Source: Rhipicephalus microplus (Eukaryota; Arthropoda; Arachnida; Ixodida; Ixodidae). From it: 64,000 nt of DNA. Of the stretch, positions 23,601 through 37,400 are shown in pieces. Numbering within the stretch: position 1 is the stretch's first letter; each line of letters opens with the position of its first letter. The stretch spans positions 55,653,271-55,717,270 of the forward strand of contig NC_134705.1 of assembly GCF_043290135.1 (NCBI RefSeq), read 5' to 3'. The position numbers were made by a program, and so were the translations under genes. Below the pieces are notes generated by a model. The model ran no database searches. It was not told the DNA's origin and saw only the letters and a list, made by a program, of their open reading frames with translations.

Positions 23601-23715
23601 TGGTAAAGAGGTTTTATATCAATCCTCATTTCCTTAAGTTGGTTGCAGATATAGTATAACAATGAAAGCAGAGTGTCTTGGTATACAAATGTCTCTGAAC
23701 CACACGCAGGCAACC

Positions 23716-23937
23716 ATGTCTTCCTTGAGTGTGACAGCGAGTGGAATAGCAGTGGCCCTGGTCACTGCTTTTGCTTGCTCCGCAGCCAATCCCGTGGGGC
23801 TCGTGGGTGGGTGGCAGAAGCATAACGTTGGCGATGAAGCCATATTCGAGGAGCTGGCCCATTACGCCGTCTCACAACAAGTCGACGGCCGAGAATTCTT
23901 CGATACCGTGCTCGAGCTCGTGGACGTTGAAACACAG
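23716..23937 (+). CDS. Cystatin exon 1: signal peptide and N-terminal part
   Basis: Encodes residues 1-74, from the leader through GLVGGW and the long helix (FEELAHYAVSQQ) to VETQ. It ends CAG|GTACGA, a good donor, exactly after the Gln of QVVAG. Confidence 0.93.
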
Positions 23938-25350
23938 GTACGAAGCAGTGATTGCGCTGGTGTGACTACCTCTTTCTATGTTTACCCTCGTCTACAAACT
24001 GAGGCATTCATCTATTTAATTATTTGCAGGCCAATGCGGAGAATTTCGAGACCTATTTTTTAAGGAATTGTGTACATTAAAGACACCCTGTCATGTCCGA
24101 CAGTTCATGATCTAGGTCTGCTAAAACTCGTAAAGTTATATGCGACTGTGCAGGCATTCCACATATGCAATAAAGTGTAACGCACGAAGTTGATGGCATA
24201 AGTGCCGCGAAAACAACAGCGTATTACGATGTACCAGAAAATGCCCAGTTTGTTTCAATACCATAGGCGACAATATGCATGAGAAACAAGTAGTGTTACT
24301 TTGACGAAAGTGACCTTGCGAAAAAAATGTACCTAACCAAGCAAAGTGATTCGACGCAGGGCAATGCAAGCATCGTGAAATTTACATAAACGGCACTCTT
24401 GTTTTCCAACGCTCTAATTGATTCTCGTATTTAATGACCATTAGTCCGGTAGCTTTTTCATATCGGCAGCGTGTCACATAGTGTTTCATTGCGAAATATA
24501 AACGACCAGCTGCAAGTGGTTATTCAGCTTTGGAGCAATGTAACTTATCGTCATCATAAGCCTGACTACACCCACAAAAGGACAAGAGCCACTCCCCACT
24601 CAACCCGGTTCAGTGCTTTCAGCTGCAACATTGTCCCCGAAAATTTCTTAACCTCATCTGCTCCGCTGTTGTTATATTGCTCCATCTCGCGCTTCCCATA
24701 TCTTGTAATCCAGTCAGACGAGCAATTATCCTGCATTTGCACAACGTGCCTGGCCCTTGTCTATTTATTTCGCGTTAACCTTTTATTTTTTTCAGGTCCT
24801 GTGTAAATATTTCTGTTTTGTGCATAACCCTCCTGTATTGTAACTACCCCCCGCCCCCTCAGTAATTCCCAAACGGGCTTTTATGGTGTATGACTAAATA
24901 AATAAATTTCAACTATGGCATCCTTCACGGAACAAACAGGAGTTTACGACAGTTTGTTTCCCGACCAACTGTGCTGTTTTTTTTCTCTTAAGGTTACACC
25001 GTTGATTTCCTTTCCATCACTCACTGCGTCATCCTCATTTTAAGGTAAATCCTCTTTGTAAGCCCCCAGGCTTCTGCGTAGCCTGGATAGCATGTTTGAT
25101 GGCCGCAGCAATGTTTGGTTATTTTACCGAAGACATTAAATATATATATATATATATATATCAATATATATATATATTGATTGATTGATTGATTGATTTG
25201 TGGGGTTTAACGTCCCAAAACCACCATTTGATTATGAGAGACGTCGTAGTGGAGGGCTCCGGAAATTTTGACCTCCTGGGGTTCTTTACCGTGCACCCAA
25301 ATCTGAGTACACGGGCCTACAGCATTTCCGCCTCCATCGGAAATGCAGCC

Positions 25351-25422
<72 letters not shown>

Positions 25423-28400
25423 TTGAGGATCATGTGCGCATATATTATTCGTTTTCTGCTATAGATGTGTATTTAGTCGGACGCTTTTCTGGTTCGCACT
25501 TCTTTCGAGTAATTGTACAGCCGTGGCCACGTCTGTGTAGAGCACTCGAGCAGCTGGTTTTTGCTCTGCGGGCCGAAACCTTGAAGCAGTTTTGGGCTCT
25601 GAAGTGGTGTATCAGAAGCATGCACGGTCTAGTTGTCAGGCTGACCACGTCAGAACCTGATACTGCCCCAGGGTTTCACCCCGCAAAGCAAAAAGCGGCT
25701 GTTCGCATGCTCTACACAGACGTGGCCACAGCTGTACGCCACCAGCTCAGAGTTTCATGAAGTCATAAATTTGCATGAAACCACCTGCGTAAGCTAAAAC
25801 GGTTTCACTTGTGCCGTAAGAAAATATTTGTTGTACCCTCAAATTCGCGATGAAATTTAACAACCGGGTGCTTCCCGAAATCCACACGAGCAATAACAAA
25901 GTATCACTCTGACGAACTACAGTCGCATATAAATGGCCGAAGCAATTCACCCACAGGTCAGGCTTTAGATAAATGTAGGTGCGCGTCGCCGTCGTCGCGC
26001 GCAGTATTTTTTTATCTGGGCGCACGCCGGTTGAAACCAGTGTTTACTTTTAAACCAATTCTTTGGAGATATCTGACTCTCTTATCTATTTTTCTACACA
26101 TTGACACGAAGTTTTTCTTTAATTTCGTTTACTGACATTATCTGTTCGCTTATTCTCTTAAACCATCAACCTACATTTTGGTCAGACGCCAAGTTATCAC
26201 CCGAATTCATTTTATTGATAACTATCTGCTAGTTCATATTGGCAGTCCCCAATTTATACGGCTTCATTTTTGTGAAAGCACATGAGCTTCATCTAATATT
26301 TTCGTAAAATTGCTACGAGAAGCTACAAAGTTCACTTTTCACTGGCGCGTGAAGTCTACAAGCTCTGCAATGCAGTGTAAAGCGGATTACTTTGCTTTGT
26401 ACGACTAACAACATCAGAGAGCGCCGAGCGTTAACGGGAAGGCAGTATCGCTTTCAAGTTTAATTTTCGTCGAAAAGCACTGAAGTTTAGCGAGCCTCTA
26501 ATTGTACATACTGAAATTTAGAGTGCGTAAATTGACAAGAACGGAAAAAGCACTCATCTGTACAACTGAGTTTTTTTTGTTTCTGACTGTTTACGCGCTT
26601 TAAATATCAGCATGTTATTTTTTGTCATAGCACAAAATATACAAGTGTTTGCTTGCATTTCACGATCAACTGTAACTGAAAACTGTAAGCCGAACACTTT
26701 CGTTCGTAGTGAAAAATTAGGGACCCTTAAGCTTTGCGTTTAAGAGTTGAACATCATAGCGATATTCTGCTACATGTGCGTCTTCAAACGCTAAGTGTAT
26801 GGGATCTTTTCGAACTTGCTATGCACCCACTACGTGGCCTTGAGGCTGCCGTAGCGTGTGTGCCTTTTGTAGTGGGCGACTGGCTTTAAGCTATGAAGTC
26901 GTTATGATAATCCCATTTTCTGACGTTAGATGGCGATGTGCGCATGTACCACGCATTATTACGGCAATATTTCCTGTTGTATTGTGAAGTATCTGAACAG
27001 GATGCATGTGTTTGTGAAGCATGAAAGTTACTTTCACTGCTGTTTGAAGCAGATAATGTTCTTTTAATTGTATTCAAAAGTAGAGACCTGGTTTTGTTGT
27101 GGAACACCTGCGTGCCACGCAAAAAAAACAGGTTTATTACCCACTTAGAAGAAATTATAAATTATTTTATTTGCTTATTTTAAATTTTCTGACACACCAA
27201 AACGCTCTATTTTTTGGTCACGCAAAGATGATGATTTTTCCCTCGTAACCCACGACTCCGACGCAGACACCAGAATTTCTGCCAACTGAGCTGTTTAACG
27301 CTATCACGCTAACACAAGGTTGGCTTTAGTGAGCCTGATACAAACAAAACGCAATCAGAACACAGAAAGGTATCTCGAAGGCCTCTTCTTTTCTAAAGCC
27401 TAAGAGTGTCATAGAGTGCCGACCATCTTCTGTTGTGTTACTATATATATCAAATCAGTTTTTTTTTTATTTTAAAAGGTCTTAAGACGTTAAGCGCTTT
27501 GCAATTCCTTGTAAAATCTTGAACTACGCTTTCAGGCATATGTTGCCAGTTTCGCAAATGCAAGTGGTGAGAGGATGGTATAGTGATACATAAGTATGTC
27601 GGCATGAACCTCAGTAGCATCATGTTTAAATTATTTTTACGGTGCTTATGAATTAACATAAAAATCTCGAGCATGACTGAAGTGAACAGTACAAGCCCTT
27701 TTTGATGTCATACAAAGTACTCCAATATAGTAATTCACAGGTCGTCGCCGGCAGAAACTACCGGCTCAAGTTCAAGACAGCTGAGTCCACTTGCCGAGTG
27801 ACCGAGTCCTACAGACGTGAGGCCTGCCTTCCAAAGTCCCGAGAGGTAAGTGATGCTTGTTGGCCAAAACAATAAATGCTTGTTGGCCAAAACACTGATT
27901 GAATAAGTTTTTGAATCTTGTTCTTTTAATAGTCTATGAACATTACAAGCGAGAAACACTCAAGTCACAATTTTTGTGTATATGTCTTCTTTTACAAAAA
28001 AAAAAAAGAACCGATAAGTCTACTGCATGGTGTAGACTCGGTACACAGCAGGGCATAATCAAACATGAAGACCAACATATAAGTGGGCAGTACCAGTACT
28101 GCGGTAGAGTGGCTGACACTCCTTCTATGGTTTGGGCCTGCCAAGTGAATCCAAAATCAACAACAGTTCTTAACACCACCAAATATTACTAGAAGGTGAC
28201 CATGTTCATTCTCTCAAAACGATCAAACTGGAGTCCGGTGGGCTCGGGGTGGGCCTTCGACTAATGATGTCCCGGACTAAGACTGTCGGCCATTCTGACG
28301 GGCGTAAGGGGTATATCTGGCATCGGCAGCCTAAATAACTGTTTTAGTGGCAAAGCACTTTAGGGACTAAGCTTGTCCGTTGTCCGCTGTGCGATGACCG

Positions 28401-31400
28401 GCGCATTATATGGGAGGTGCCCGCTATACACCCACAGCAATTTCCATAAAGAAGAAAATCACCCCTTATGGATGGACGAATGACACTTTTATTGTTCCGC
28501 CAGATAAGGAGGTCCCCTACTCCCCGTCCTCGGCACGCATGCCTAGGGGACAAGGGCCGGCACCTCCACGAATAAAAGCAGGCGAAGAGGCTCTGACTAC
28601 TCGCGCCTCTATGCCATTCGTCATTGTGCTCATGAATGGGGTACTCGCTACACATCAGTGAGGCATCATGTGCGCTTTGGCTGTGGCTCATGAATAAGCG
28701 CGTTCGAGACGGCCCATCTTCTTTCTGTCATTAATGAAAACGAACCTGCACGTGTTCTAACCCACGAAAGGCAATGCTGACGCAGAATATAAGCTAGCCC
28801 GGAGGAGAGACATGGGAAGCAGCGGGAAAGCGACAACGCCGACAACAAGCTGCTACTCCAAAAAACAGAGCGTGGCACGCGGTCACTCATCGTATGCGCA
28901 GAGAGCAAGCTATCCCTGAATAGAGAGCTCGGCCAGCAGCGATTATTCACTATGAGGCTCCTGTTCATGCACAACAGCCGTTTAACGCAGGGCAACTAGC
29001 TGTACGAAATCAAACGTCATGAGGCCAACGCCCCCGATAAGCACTTAGAAGAGGACTGTGGGCAAAGTTCTAACTGCTTTATTAAAGAAGTAAAATATCT
29101 TTTTAGTATACGATGAGAAACTGGGCTGCGTGTATAGGTCACGCAAATCTCACGGCTTTAGTATTGCGGCTTTACCGCTATATAACACTGTTGTGCCATT
29201 CTCTGTACGCATACGTTCTTCACTGGCAAGCGTACGTTGGCGTTCTCACGCAGCCGTCTGAGCGACCAAAAATGTAAAAAGAATGTAAACCACTGTCCTT
29301 ACAGCCCAACTCGTTAGATGCCGCTACGGGTGCATTATCGCAACAATGACGGTTTTTGACCAGAGCGAGACTCGAGAGCTGTTATCTATAATTATTCGGA
29401 ATATTAGGGCATGATCTACAACTACTGACAACAGTCTGGCAACACACATTCTATAAAGACACCAGTTGTTGTGCGTGATGCCCTACAGTATACACTTCTA
29501 TGCCGGTCTATCCAGCGCAAACAACACGTCATCAGTATACATTTACTTTGAGTCATCCATTACGCAAAGGGACACTAAAATGAAACATTGAACTGTTTTA
29601 TACTAAGAAATAGTTCCGTGAGCACTTTTAGGTCGTTAATTTTACCACCACAGGTTTATTTAGAGTAGAGAGAATAACTGGTCTTGGTTTCATGTTTAAA
29701 GTGCACGCCGTTATGCCTCCACGTGACGCCGCGGATTTCAAAGCATATTACTGATGTTTTGGCTGCATGCCATGAACAAAACTTTCTGATACTTGGAATT
29801 TTTGTTGCATGTCGCCCTCAGATGACAATGTTTTTCGTCTTTACTTATTGGGATTTACGCGCGATCCAGGAGACGTCATCAGATTCTTTGAAGTCATGGT
29901 GTTCGGTGAAGGAAGTTCAAGGTGGCATCACCACCTACATTATTGTTTTGCGTGTTTACTTGATTACCAAGCGCTTTCTCGTGGCGAGCTTCTTCAATCT
30001 GCTATTATGAAAGACTGATTTGCAATCCCAAGACCCATTTTTCTATCGATTGCCTCCAGCTAACCCTCACTTTGGATGGTACTTTCAGACAATAGAAAAA
30101 AACCACACCCGAAATCTAAAAGCCACTTTCCACATGACATCGCTGTCATGAGAGACATTAACATATTCTTTAAAACAGTTGCTCTTTGGAAAATTTTGAT
30201 GGTCCCTGTCATTGTTTGTATAATTACTCCGCTATTTTTCAGGGTTATTCTCATGCGCTACCGCTTAGAACACTCAACGGGCAAACTTTGCCGGCCCGAG
30301 CCAGGCCCATTTCAGCCAGTTATGTCTTTCCTATAAACGATAGACTGTCCTTTCTTCGGATATTGTGAACATATGTGCCTCACACGAGATGTATTCTGCT
30401 GAGTGTTTTGCACTTCTTTCAGGGTCACGGATCTCAGTAGTATAATTTGAATACTTTTGGTTATTTACGCTTATAGCACTTTTCCGAAATGATTGAAGGC
30501 TCATAGAAAATGTAACTTTAGTCATAGCTGAGTGTCCCATGTAGGTAGTCCTAACAGCATAATGTTAATTTGAAGTTTAATATAATGACTGCAAATTGTA
30601 CTAGCCTAATGAAGTGAAAAATATAGCAGAACGTTACAGTTTGAGTCTACATAAATTGCACGCGAGCCGAGGCTGCTGTAAAAGCACTACGTCTCTTTCA
30701 AACTCGTTTATTACGCTATGCAATAACAAAACATGCTCTAGTTACTTCTGGGAAGAACATAATCAGCGGAGCAGCGTTACATAAATAAACTTATAGGGTC
30801 AAATAGTCGGCTGTCTCCAACGTGCACTTTTCCCTCTCAAACCAAGAAAGTAATTTTCGCCACCTTTCTTCACCAATTAGCTGCATCGCATTCCTATAGA
30901 TCTGTCAAAACGAGCATCACCCATTAGCAAGTGAGCCAGTGTTCTCGTTGTTCCCTGAAGATTCTTATCTCGACGTTTTCTTTTACGGCGTGCGATATTT
31001 GAAAGTTTTATATCGTTGTAAAAAAATCTTTGAAGCTTTTATTGGCACCCAGCGCAGTCACATCTACAACATGGCGCACACTTGCACAGCCAAGAAAGAA
31101 TCAAGCCTCTGCTTCACTACTCTTATTCGTCTCTTCAGTGAGTGTCACGCGGATTTTCTGCAGTCTTAAAGCAAGGTCATACTCAGGGTATGCAAAATAA
31201 CTGTCAATCAAAGACATAAGTGAAGCAGCCACCCGCTTCTTTAGAGTGCTCACAGTCAAACACGGCGAATCGAGTCCAGAGCACGTACCCCTGTAGGGAC
31301 CGGAAGTAGAAGAACCCATTCGCCAATGGCCGAAGGCCTCGGTGCTAGCAGGGAAGCAAAGTGTGGCTCTGGTTGCAGCCTTTCAGTTCGCGGCTGCGGC

Positions 31401-34400
31401 AATGCAGGCGGAGATCTATGGCAGAAAGGAAAAAAGCGGCGACTATAGTGGGCAAGAAAAGAGACGGATATATTTAGAAAGAAGTAGCTGGTGTGCCAGA
31501 GCTACTTCGACGAGTCAAGTGACAGGTATTCTTAAAATATTTAACAAACTTGTAGTGCGCAGTGCATGTAGCCCTCTCGAGTGCCTGTTGGAGCCACTAT
31601 GCAGCTTGCGAAACTTTGCCACGCCAGCACGTTGGTATTCTGCAGAGACTAAGGAAAGGTAAGCTAAGCGCGTGCAGTCTGTGTAAGTAAAAAATTTACA
31701 GGAGTAGGGGCTCATGTATTTAGTTTGGATATGTGCTATTTATTCGTTATATTCCAAGACAGCAGAAATTGAGGCGAAAAGTCTGAATGGAAAAAAAATC
31801 CTAAACTCCGGGTGCCTAAGCAGCCATGGGACATTTATGCAGTAAAATGTGCCAATACATCCATGCCTCGACAGCCTTCTCGCCTTCTTTGAAAGGGTAC
31901 AACAGGAAGTAATCATTTCCATAACTTTCCTTATGCAGCGCACTTTGTCCGCGGGAGGGCTTTCTCGTTCTTAATTGTAATGAGAACACTAGCGCCTCAA
32001 AAAATGGGGACGCCTATGACATACAGTTGAAATACAAAAAACACGAAGGTTGTCGTAAATATGAGCAAAAATGTGTTCTGTATCACGGGAAATCCAGTTA
32101 CATATTAAAAATTTTTGGATAAGTGCCAAGTGCTAAATATATTCAGCTCCTTTGCTAGCACGAAAAATCAGCAACATTTGCATCGATTGGCGCCCTTGTG
32201 ATAAGAATCTTTCTACATCTTGCACTTAAACTGCACCAACAACAGCTCCGGAGATATTCATCACTCCCGAATCGCGTCTACGGAGCACGCAGGTGGTAAA
32301 GGGTGTGGCGGGCATGTGAGCGTATACTTAAATTTTTTTCCTACATACAAGAGTGCACATCTTGTTCATAATAAATAACGTTATAGTGAGTACCGTTGCT
32401 GTTGCAGCAGTACCATCTGGCAAACCATTCCGTACCATATGCATGAGCGTCTTTCACTCGCTATAATTGAGGGGACTTATATTACTAGTTTCTTCGAATT
32501 ACGTGCAGCTTATACCGACAGGAAGAAATGCTAGACGCCTTATACTTTACGTTTTCAGTGCATCCCAATGCACTTCAGGTAGTTTAACTTAGCGGAAGCC
32601 CTCACTTACTGCATATTACGTAATATGGGCCTCTTGGGGTTGTTAAGTCTAAACAATAACACAAACAGCGTAGAGGTGCCATTATATTGATGTAGCGCTT
32701 TTCATCGAAGACATAGCGCTGTTCATCAACCGTTCTATTGTATGTAACATTGTTATTGAACTTGAGTGTATTACGCCAAGTGTTGAGCGTTTCGTTGTAA
32801 ACTTAATGATGTCGTTCTGCAGCAGTGTTTAGATCTCAAATAGGCCATAAGTCCGAATTTTTGGAGTTAATGGAAACTATGCTGGCAAGTCTTTACTCAA
32901 TGCATGCAGCCTTTTGGTAATGGGCGATGTGAACATAAATATGCCTAGCGATGGCGCATCCAGTGATCATTTTGAATCCGTCCTTCGTACTTTTGTCTGC
33001 ACAAATTTAATTACGATGGCTACTCGTATTACACAACGCTTCATAATATCTGTTTCACTAGCACACCTTCCAAACATGTTCATCAGGTGTTTTCGCCCTC
33101 GATATTAGGAACCATCTTCCAATTTTCGTGTTTATAAGAGTAGCCCCCCCCCCTCCTCCAATCAGGCAAACATTGCAAACACGAGTTATCAGGACATCAA
33201 CCCTGTTACACTGAAGAATTTTTATTCTAACGTGTAAGCGATAACATGGGAAAGCGTGCGCGCCGAAAGCAATCTCTACCGGGCATATCGTCTTTTTCTA
33301 AAGAAAATGGTAGCTCGCTACGCAAACCATTTCCCCTGGTGTGCAGTACGAGACAAAGCAAAATGTTACGTAAGCCTTTGATTATGAACAGCCTGCACAA
33401 AAAATAAAAACAATAAGAATGTACCATTTCTTCGTAGTATCACTTGATGCTGTATTGTTTGCATAGTTCAAAGTGTACAACAATAAACTAAACGCTGAAA
33501 AAAAAGAAAGCAAAACTTTCATACTATCAATCTCTGTTTGGTAGAATATAGAATAATTCGAGAAAGCTATGGCAGGAAATAAACAATTTATCAAACAACT
33601 GCAAAGCAAACTGCCCAACTAACTTTGCAGATTTTGCTCAAAACAAGACGGATGTAGAAACCCTAACAAAAATGAACAAGTTTATTTGCAAAGTCAGTGA
33701 ATAGGTGCCTCCGTCCCGCCATAGTGGTTACACAAACACGCTAGCGTTGACTTTCTCAGCACTAAACAATTCAATTACTCTCTCTCCAGTTAGTGAAGAA
33801 GAAGTCAGGAATATTATTCGTTGAATTAGAAATGATGTCGCGGCTGGCCTAGGTGGCTTCAGTGCCGCCCCTAATTAACACGTTCATTCAATCATAGCCC
33901 TTCCGTTAATATATATGATCAATCAAAAGCTAGAAACAGGTATATTTCGCACTGTAAAAGTGGCACATGTAATCCCGATATACTAAAATGGAACTTTTAG
34001 CGAAATAACAAACTACCGGCCGATTTCCGTACTGCACATTTTTCCAAAGTATTCGAGAATGTCATAAATGCACGGAATGTGATAAACTTTTTAACTAAAT
34101 ACCACGTAGTAACTGATCGACACTACGGCTTCCAGAAAAGAAAATCCATAGAAGTAGCGTTTATGCGAGTTGAAAGTGTAATACTGAACAACATATAAAA
34201 CAAACTTTCTACTGCTGGCTCAATTATCTGTTTAAAGAAAGCGATCGACTGTGTGAATAATGATTTTCTACTGTCCAAACTGCATAACTATGGTGTTCGC
34301 GGCGTTAACCTCGAACTTTAAAAAATTTATCTCTGTAACAAGAAGCAGTGTGTGAAGGTCTGCGAACAGGTATCTCCAACCACTATGGCATTATACGGGG

Positions 34401-37400
34401 TGCAACGGGGCTTAATTCTGGAACCTAAGATTTAATACTTTACCTTAGTGATTTATGTGAAGTGCCCGAATCTCTCAAACTGGTCATGTCTTCTGACAGC
34501 ACCAACATATTTTTTTCGCACCTAATTTAGGTAACTTAAAAAAATAATTAAACATTCTCTATTTAAACTTGAACAATCGCTGTACGCCAACAGATTATGT
34601 TTAAGTATTAAGATAAGTAAATGTAATATATTTAAACCATTCAAGAATGAATATGACTGTGAACTCACTTTCAATTTTCAAGGAGCGGTCCTTCAGCGCG
34701 TTTCATAAGAAAAGTTTCTAGGTGTTTTGTTCAACGACACCATGTCGTTGAGCACGCTTGTTATCAAGCTGACAATTGAATTAGGCAAAACAGTTGGATG
34801 ACTCTGCAAACTTAAAGACCTATTTCCACCATGTCTAAGAGTTACGATATAGTATGCAAATACTTATTCACAACTTACATACTGTACCCTAGTCTGGGGT
34901 ACAACAGCAACCACCAACTTTAATGAACTAGAACTGCAAAAAACAAGGTGTTAAAACTTTTTGAAAACTTTTACCCCCTATTTATTGAACATAAAATGCA
35001 AAAAATTTCCAAGTTACACGATTATAACATCTCCCTTTATATGTAAAAACAAGCTTCCAAAACACGAATAACACATTTGTGGCGAAACGGGTCGGCGCCG
35101 CTTCTGCGCCTGCGCGTCGCGGCGGTGCCTCCAAACACGGGCGCCAGCGTTAAGAACACTCTCGCCCGAAATAAGCAAGAAAACTGTGTGTGTGCCCCAA
35201 ATCAGGGGCAGTCGTTGTAGAACCTTCAGTGTGGAAACAATAAAGTTATGTTATCGCACAACTGGTGACCTGGAAAACGCACGTACCGCACCGCCATGGC
35301 CGACGAGAAAACCCTTGCTGCCCTTCAACAACAAGTACAACAACTGCAGCAACAACTGCAGGCCCAGCAGCAAGTGATCCAGAACCAAGAGCAACAGCTC
35401 CGGGAACAGCAGCAGCGCAATGAAAATGAAGCACTCTCGTACGACGACCGTGCACCACCCCACTTGGGTCACGCCCCCCAAAACTTCCCTCCAGCGGTCC
35501 TTGCCACCTCGGGCACCTCCATTGCTGTGGCCGCCACCAACACGGACGTTTGTCGCGTCGCCGTCAAACTTCCGCCGTTTCGGGCAGAGGTGCCTGACGT
35601 GTGGTTCGCTCAAGTCAAGGCGCAGGTTTCCATCGCACGCATCACCCAGGACCGGACGCGCTATTACTACGTCGTCGCCCATCTAGACTCTCGCTATGCG
35701 GCTGAGGTTCGCGATATGCTTGCGAATCCCCCGGCTGATGTCTCTTACCTACACCTGAAGAGGAAACTGATCCGCCGGCTTTCGCCTTCACAAGACGAGA
35801 AGGTGCGCCACCTCCACCAGCACGAACTCGGTGACCGCAAGCCATCGCAGCTCCTGCGTTACATGCGTGACCTCTTGGGCAGCACCCCGGTCGACGACTC
35901 GCTCCTCCGTATCATCTGGCTTCAGCGTCTACCCTCACATGCCCAGGCCATCCTCCAGGTGCAGCCGAATCTGCCGCTGGACCAGCTCTCTCACATCGCC
36001 GATCAAGTCGTCGAGATTTCGTTGCCAGCATCACCTCTCACCGTCAACCCCGTTGACACCAGACAGTCCAGCAGCGAGCTCGCGCGCCGTGTCCACGAAA
36101 TGACCCGTCAGCTGGACTGAATTGAAAGGCGCCTGTATCAAAGCCTGAAGCTGCGTCCACAAAAACGCTCCCAAAGCCAAGACAACAACGCCGCTTCATC
36201 GCACGGAAATGATAACGGCCCCTGCTACTACCATCGCCGATTCGGGGACAAAGCCCGGAAATGTCAACCACCTTGCTCAGCTGGACGTCAGGAAAACTTC
36301 AACGGCAGCCCGTAGAGATGGCCACGAGCTGCCAACTTAGAGGTTGTCGCATATTCGTCACCGACAAAGTCGCAAAGCGGCGGTTCCTTGTCGACTGTGG
36401 CTCCGACATCTGTTGCTTTCCCCGAACCTTCCTGCGTGACAAGCGTCCTTGCACGTCCTTTGAGCTCAGCGCGGCGAACCATTCAACCATCAAGACCTAC
36501 GGCTCGCCCCGCCTTAACATCAATTTCAAAAACCTGTGTCGAGTTTTCCAAGGAATTTCGTCATTGCCGACGTCGCAGAGCCGATCATCGGGTCCGACTT
36601 CTTGGCGTACTAGAATCTTCTACCTGACTGCCGATATGACCGACTTATTGACGCTAAAACAGGCCTCTTCACGCCGGGCCAACGTGCGACCACCCAACAA
36701 ACTAACGTCAAGGCACTCACCATAAGGAACCAGTCGCCATACCATGACATCCTCGCAGAATTTCCCGACCTGACTCGACCAAGCGGGCGTCCACGAAATG
36801 TGCGCCCCTCAATCGTGCACTACATTCGTACTACTCCCAGCCCCCTGGTCTCAAGCCGCGCCCGTCGGCTAGCCCCGGACCGCCTACGAATCGCACAGGC
36901 GGAATTCGAAGCCATGCTCCTCGAAGGTACTGCCCGCCGCTCGGATGGACCTTACGCCTCACCACTTCATCTGGTACCAAAGAAGACAAATGGCTGGCGC
37001 CCCTACGGAGATTATCGCACCCTCAACACCCGCACCGTCCCCGACAGGTACCCCGTTCGTCATATACAGGACTTTGCACACCGCTTAAATGGCAGCACTA
37101 TCTTCTCAGTGGTGGACCACGTAAAGACCTACACACAAATTCCTGTAAACCTGGATGACCTCCGAAAGACCGCAATTATCACGCCTTTCGGTCTATTCGA
37201 AGCCCCTTGCATGAGTTTTGGTCTCCGCAACGCGGGGCAAACCTTTCAACGCTTCATCGACGACGTCGTCCGCAGCTTGGACGTCTGTTTCGTCTACCTA
37301 GACGACATCTTGATCTTCTGCCGCAACGAACCAAAACATCGCCAACACCTTCGTGAACTGTTCCAGCATCTCGACGAACACGGCTTACTCATAAACGTTC

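Noticed and set aside
23662..24063. Single-exon 133-codon protein
   Set aside because: The frame after 23937 is intron read-through. The GT donor and downstream exons with VVAG and PW show the true structure.
35246..35682. Leu/Val-rich minus-strand ORFs over the Gypsy gag
   Set aside because: They are antisense shadows of the CAG-rich (Gln-rich) start of gag.
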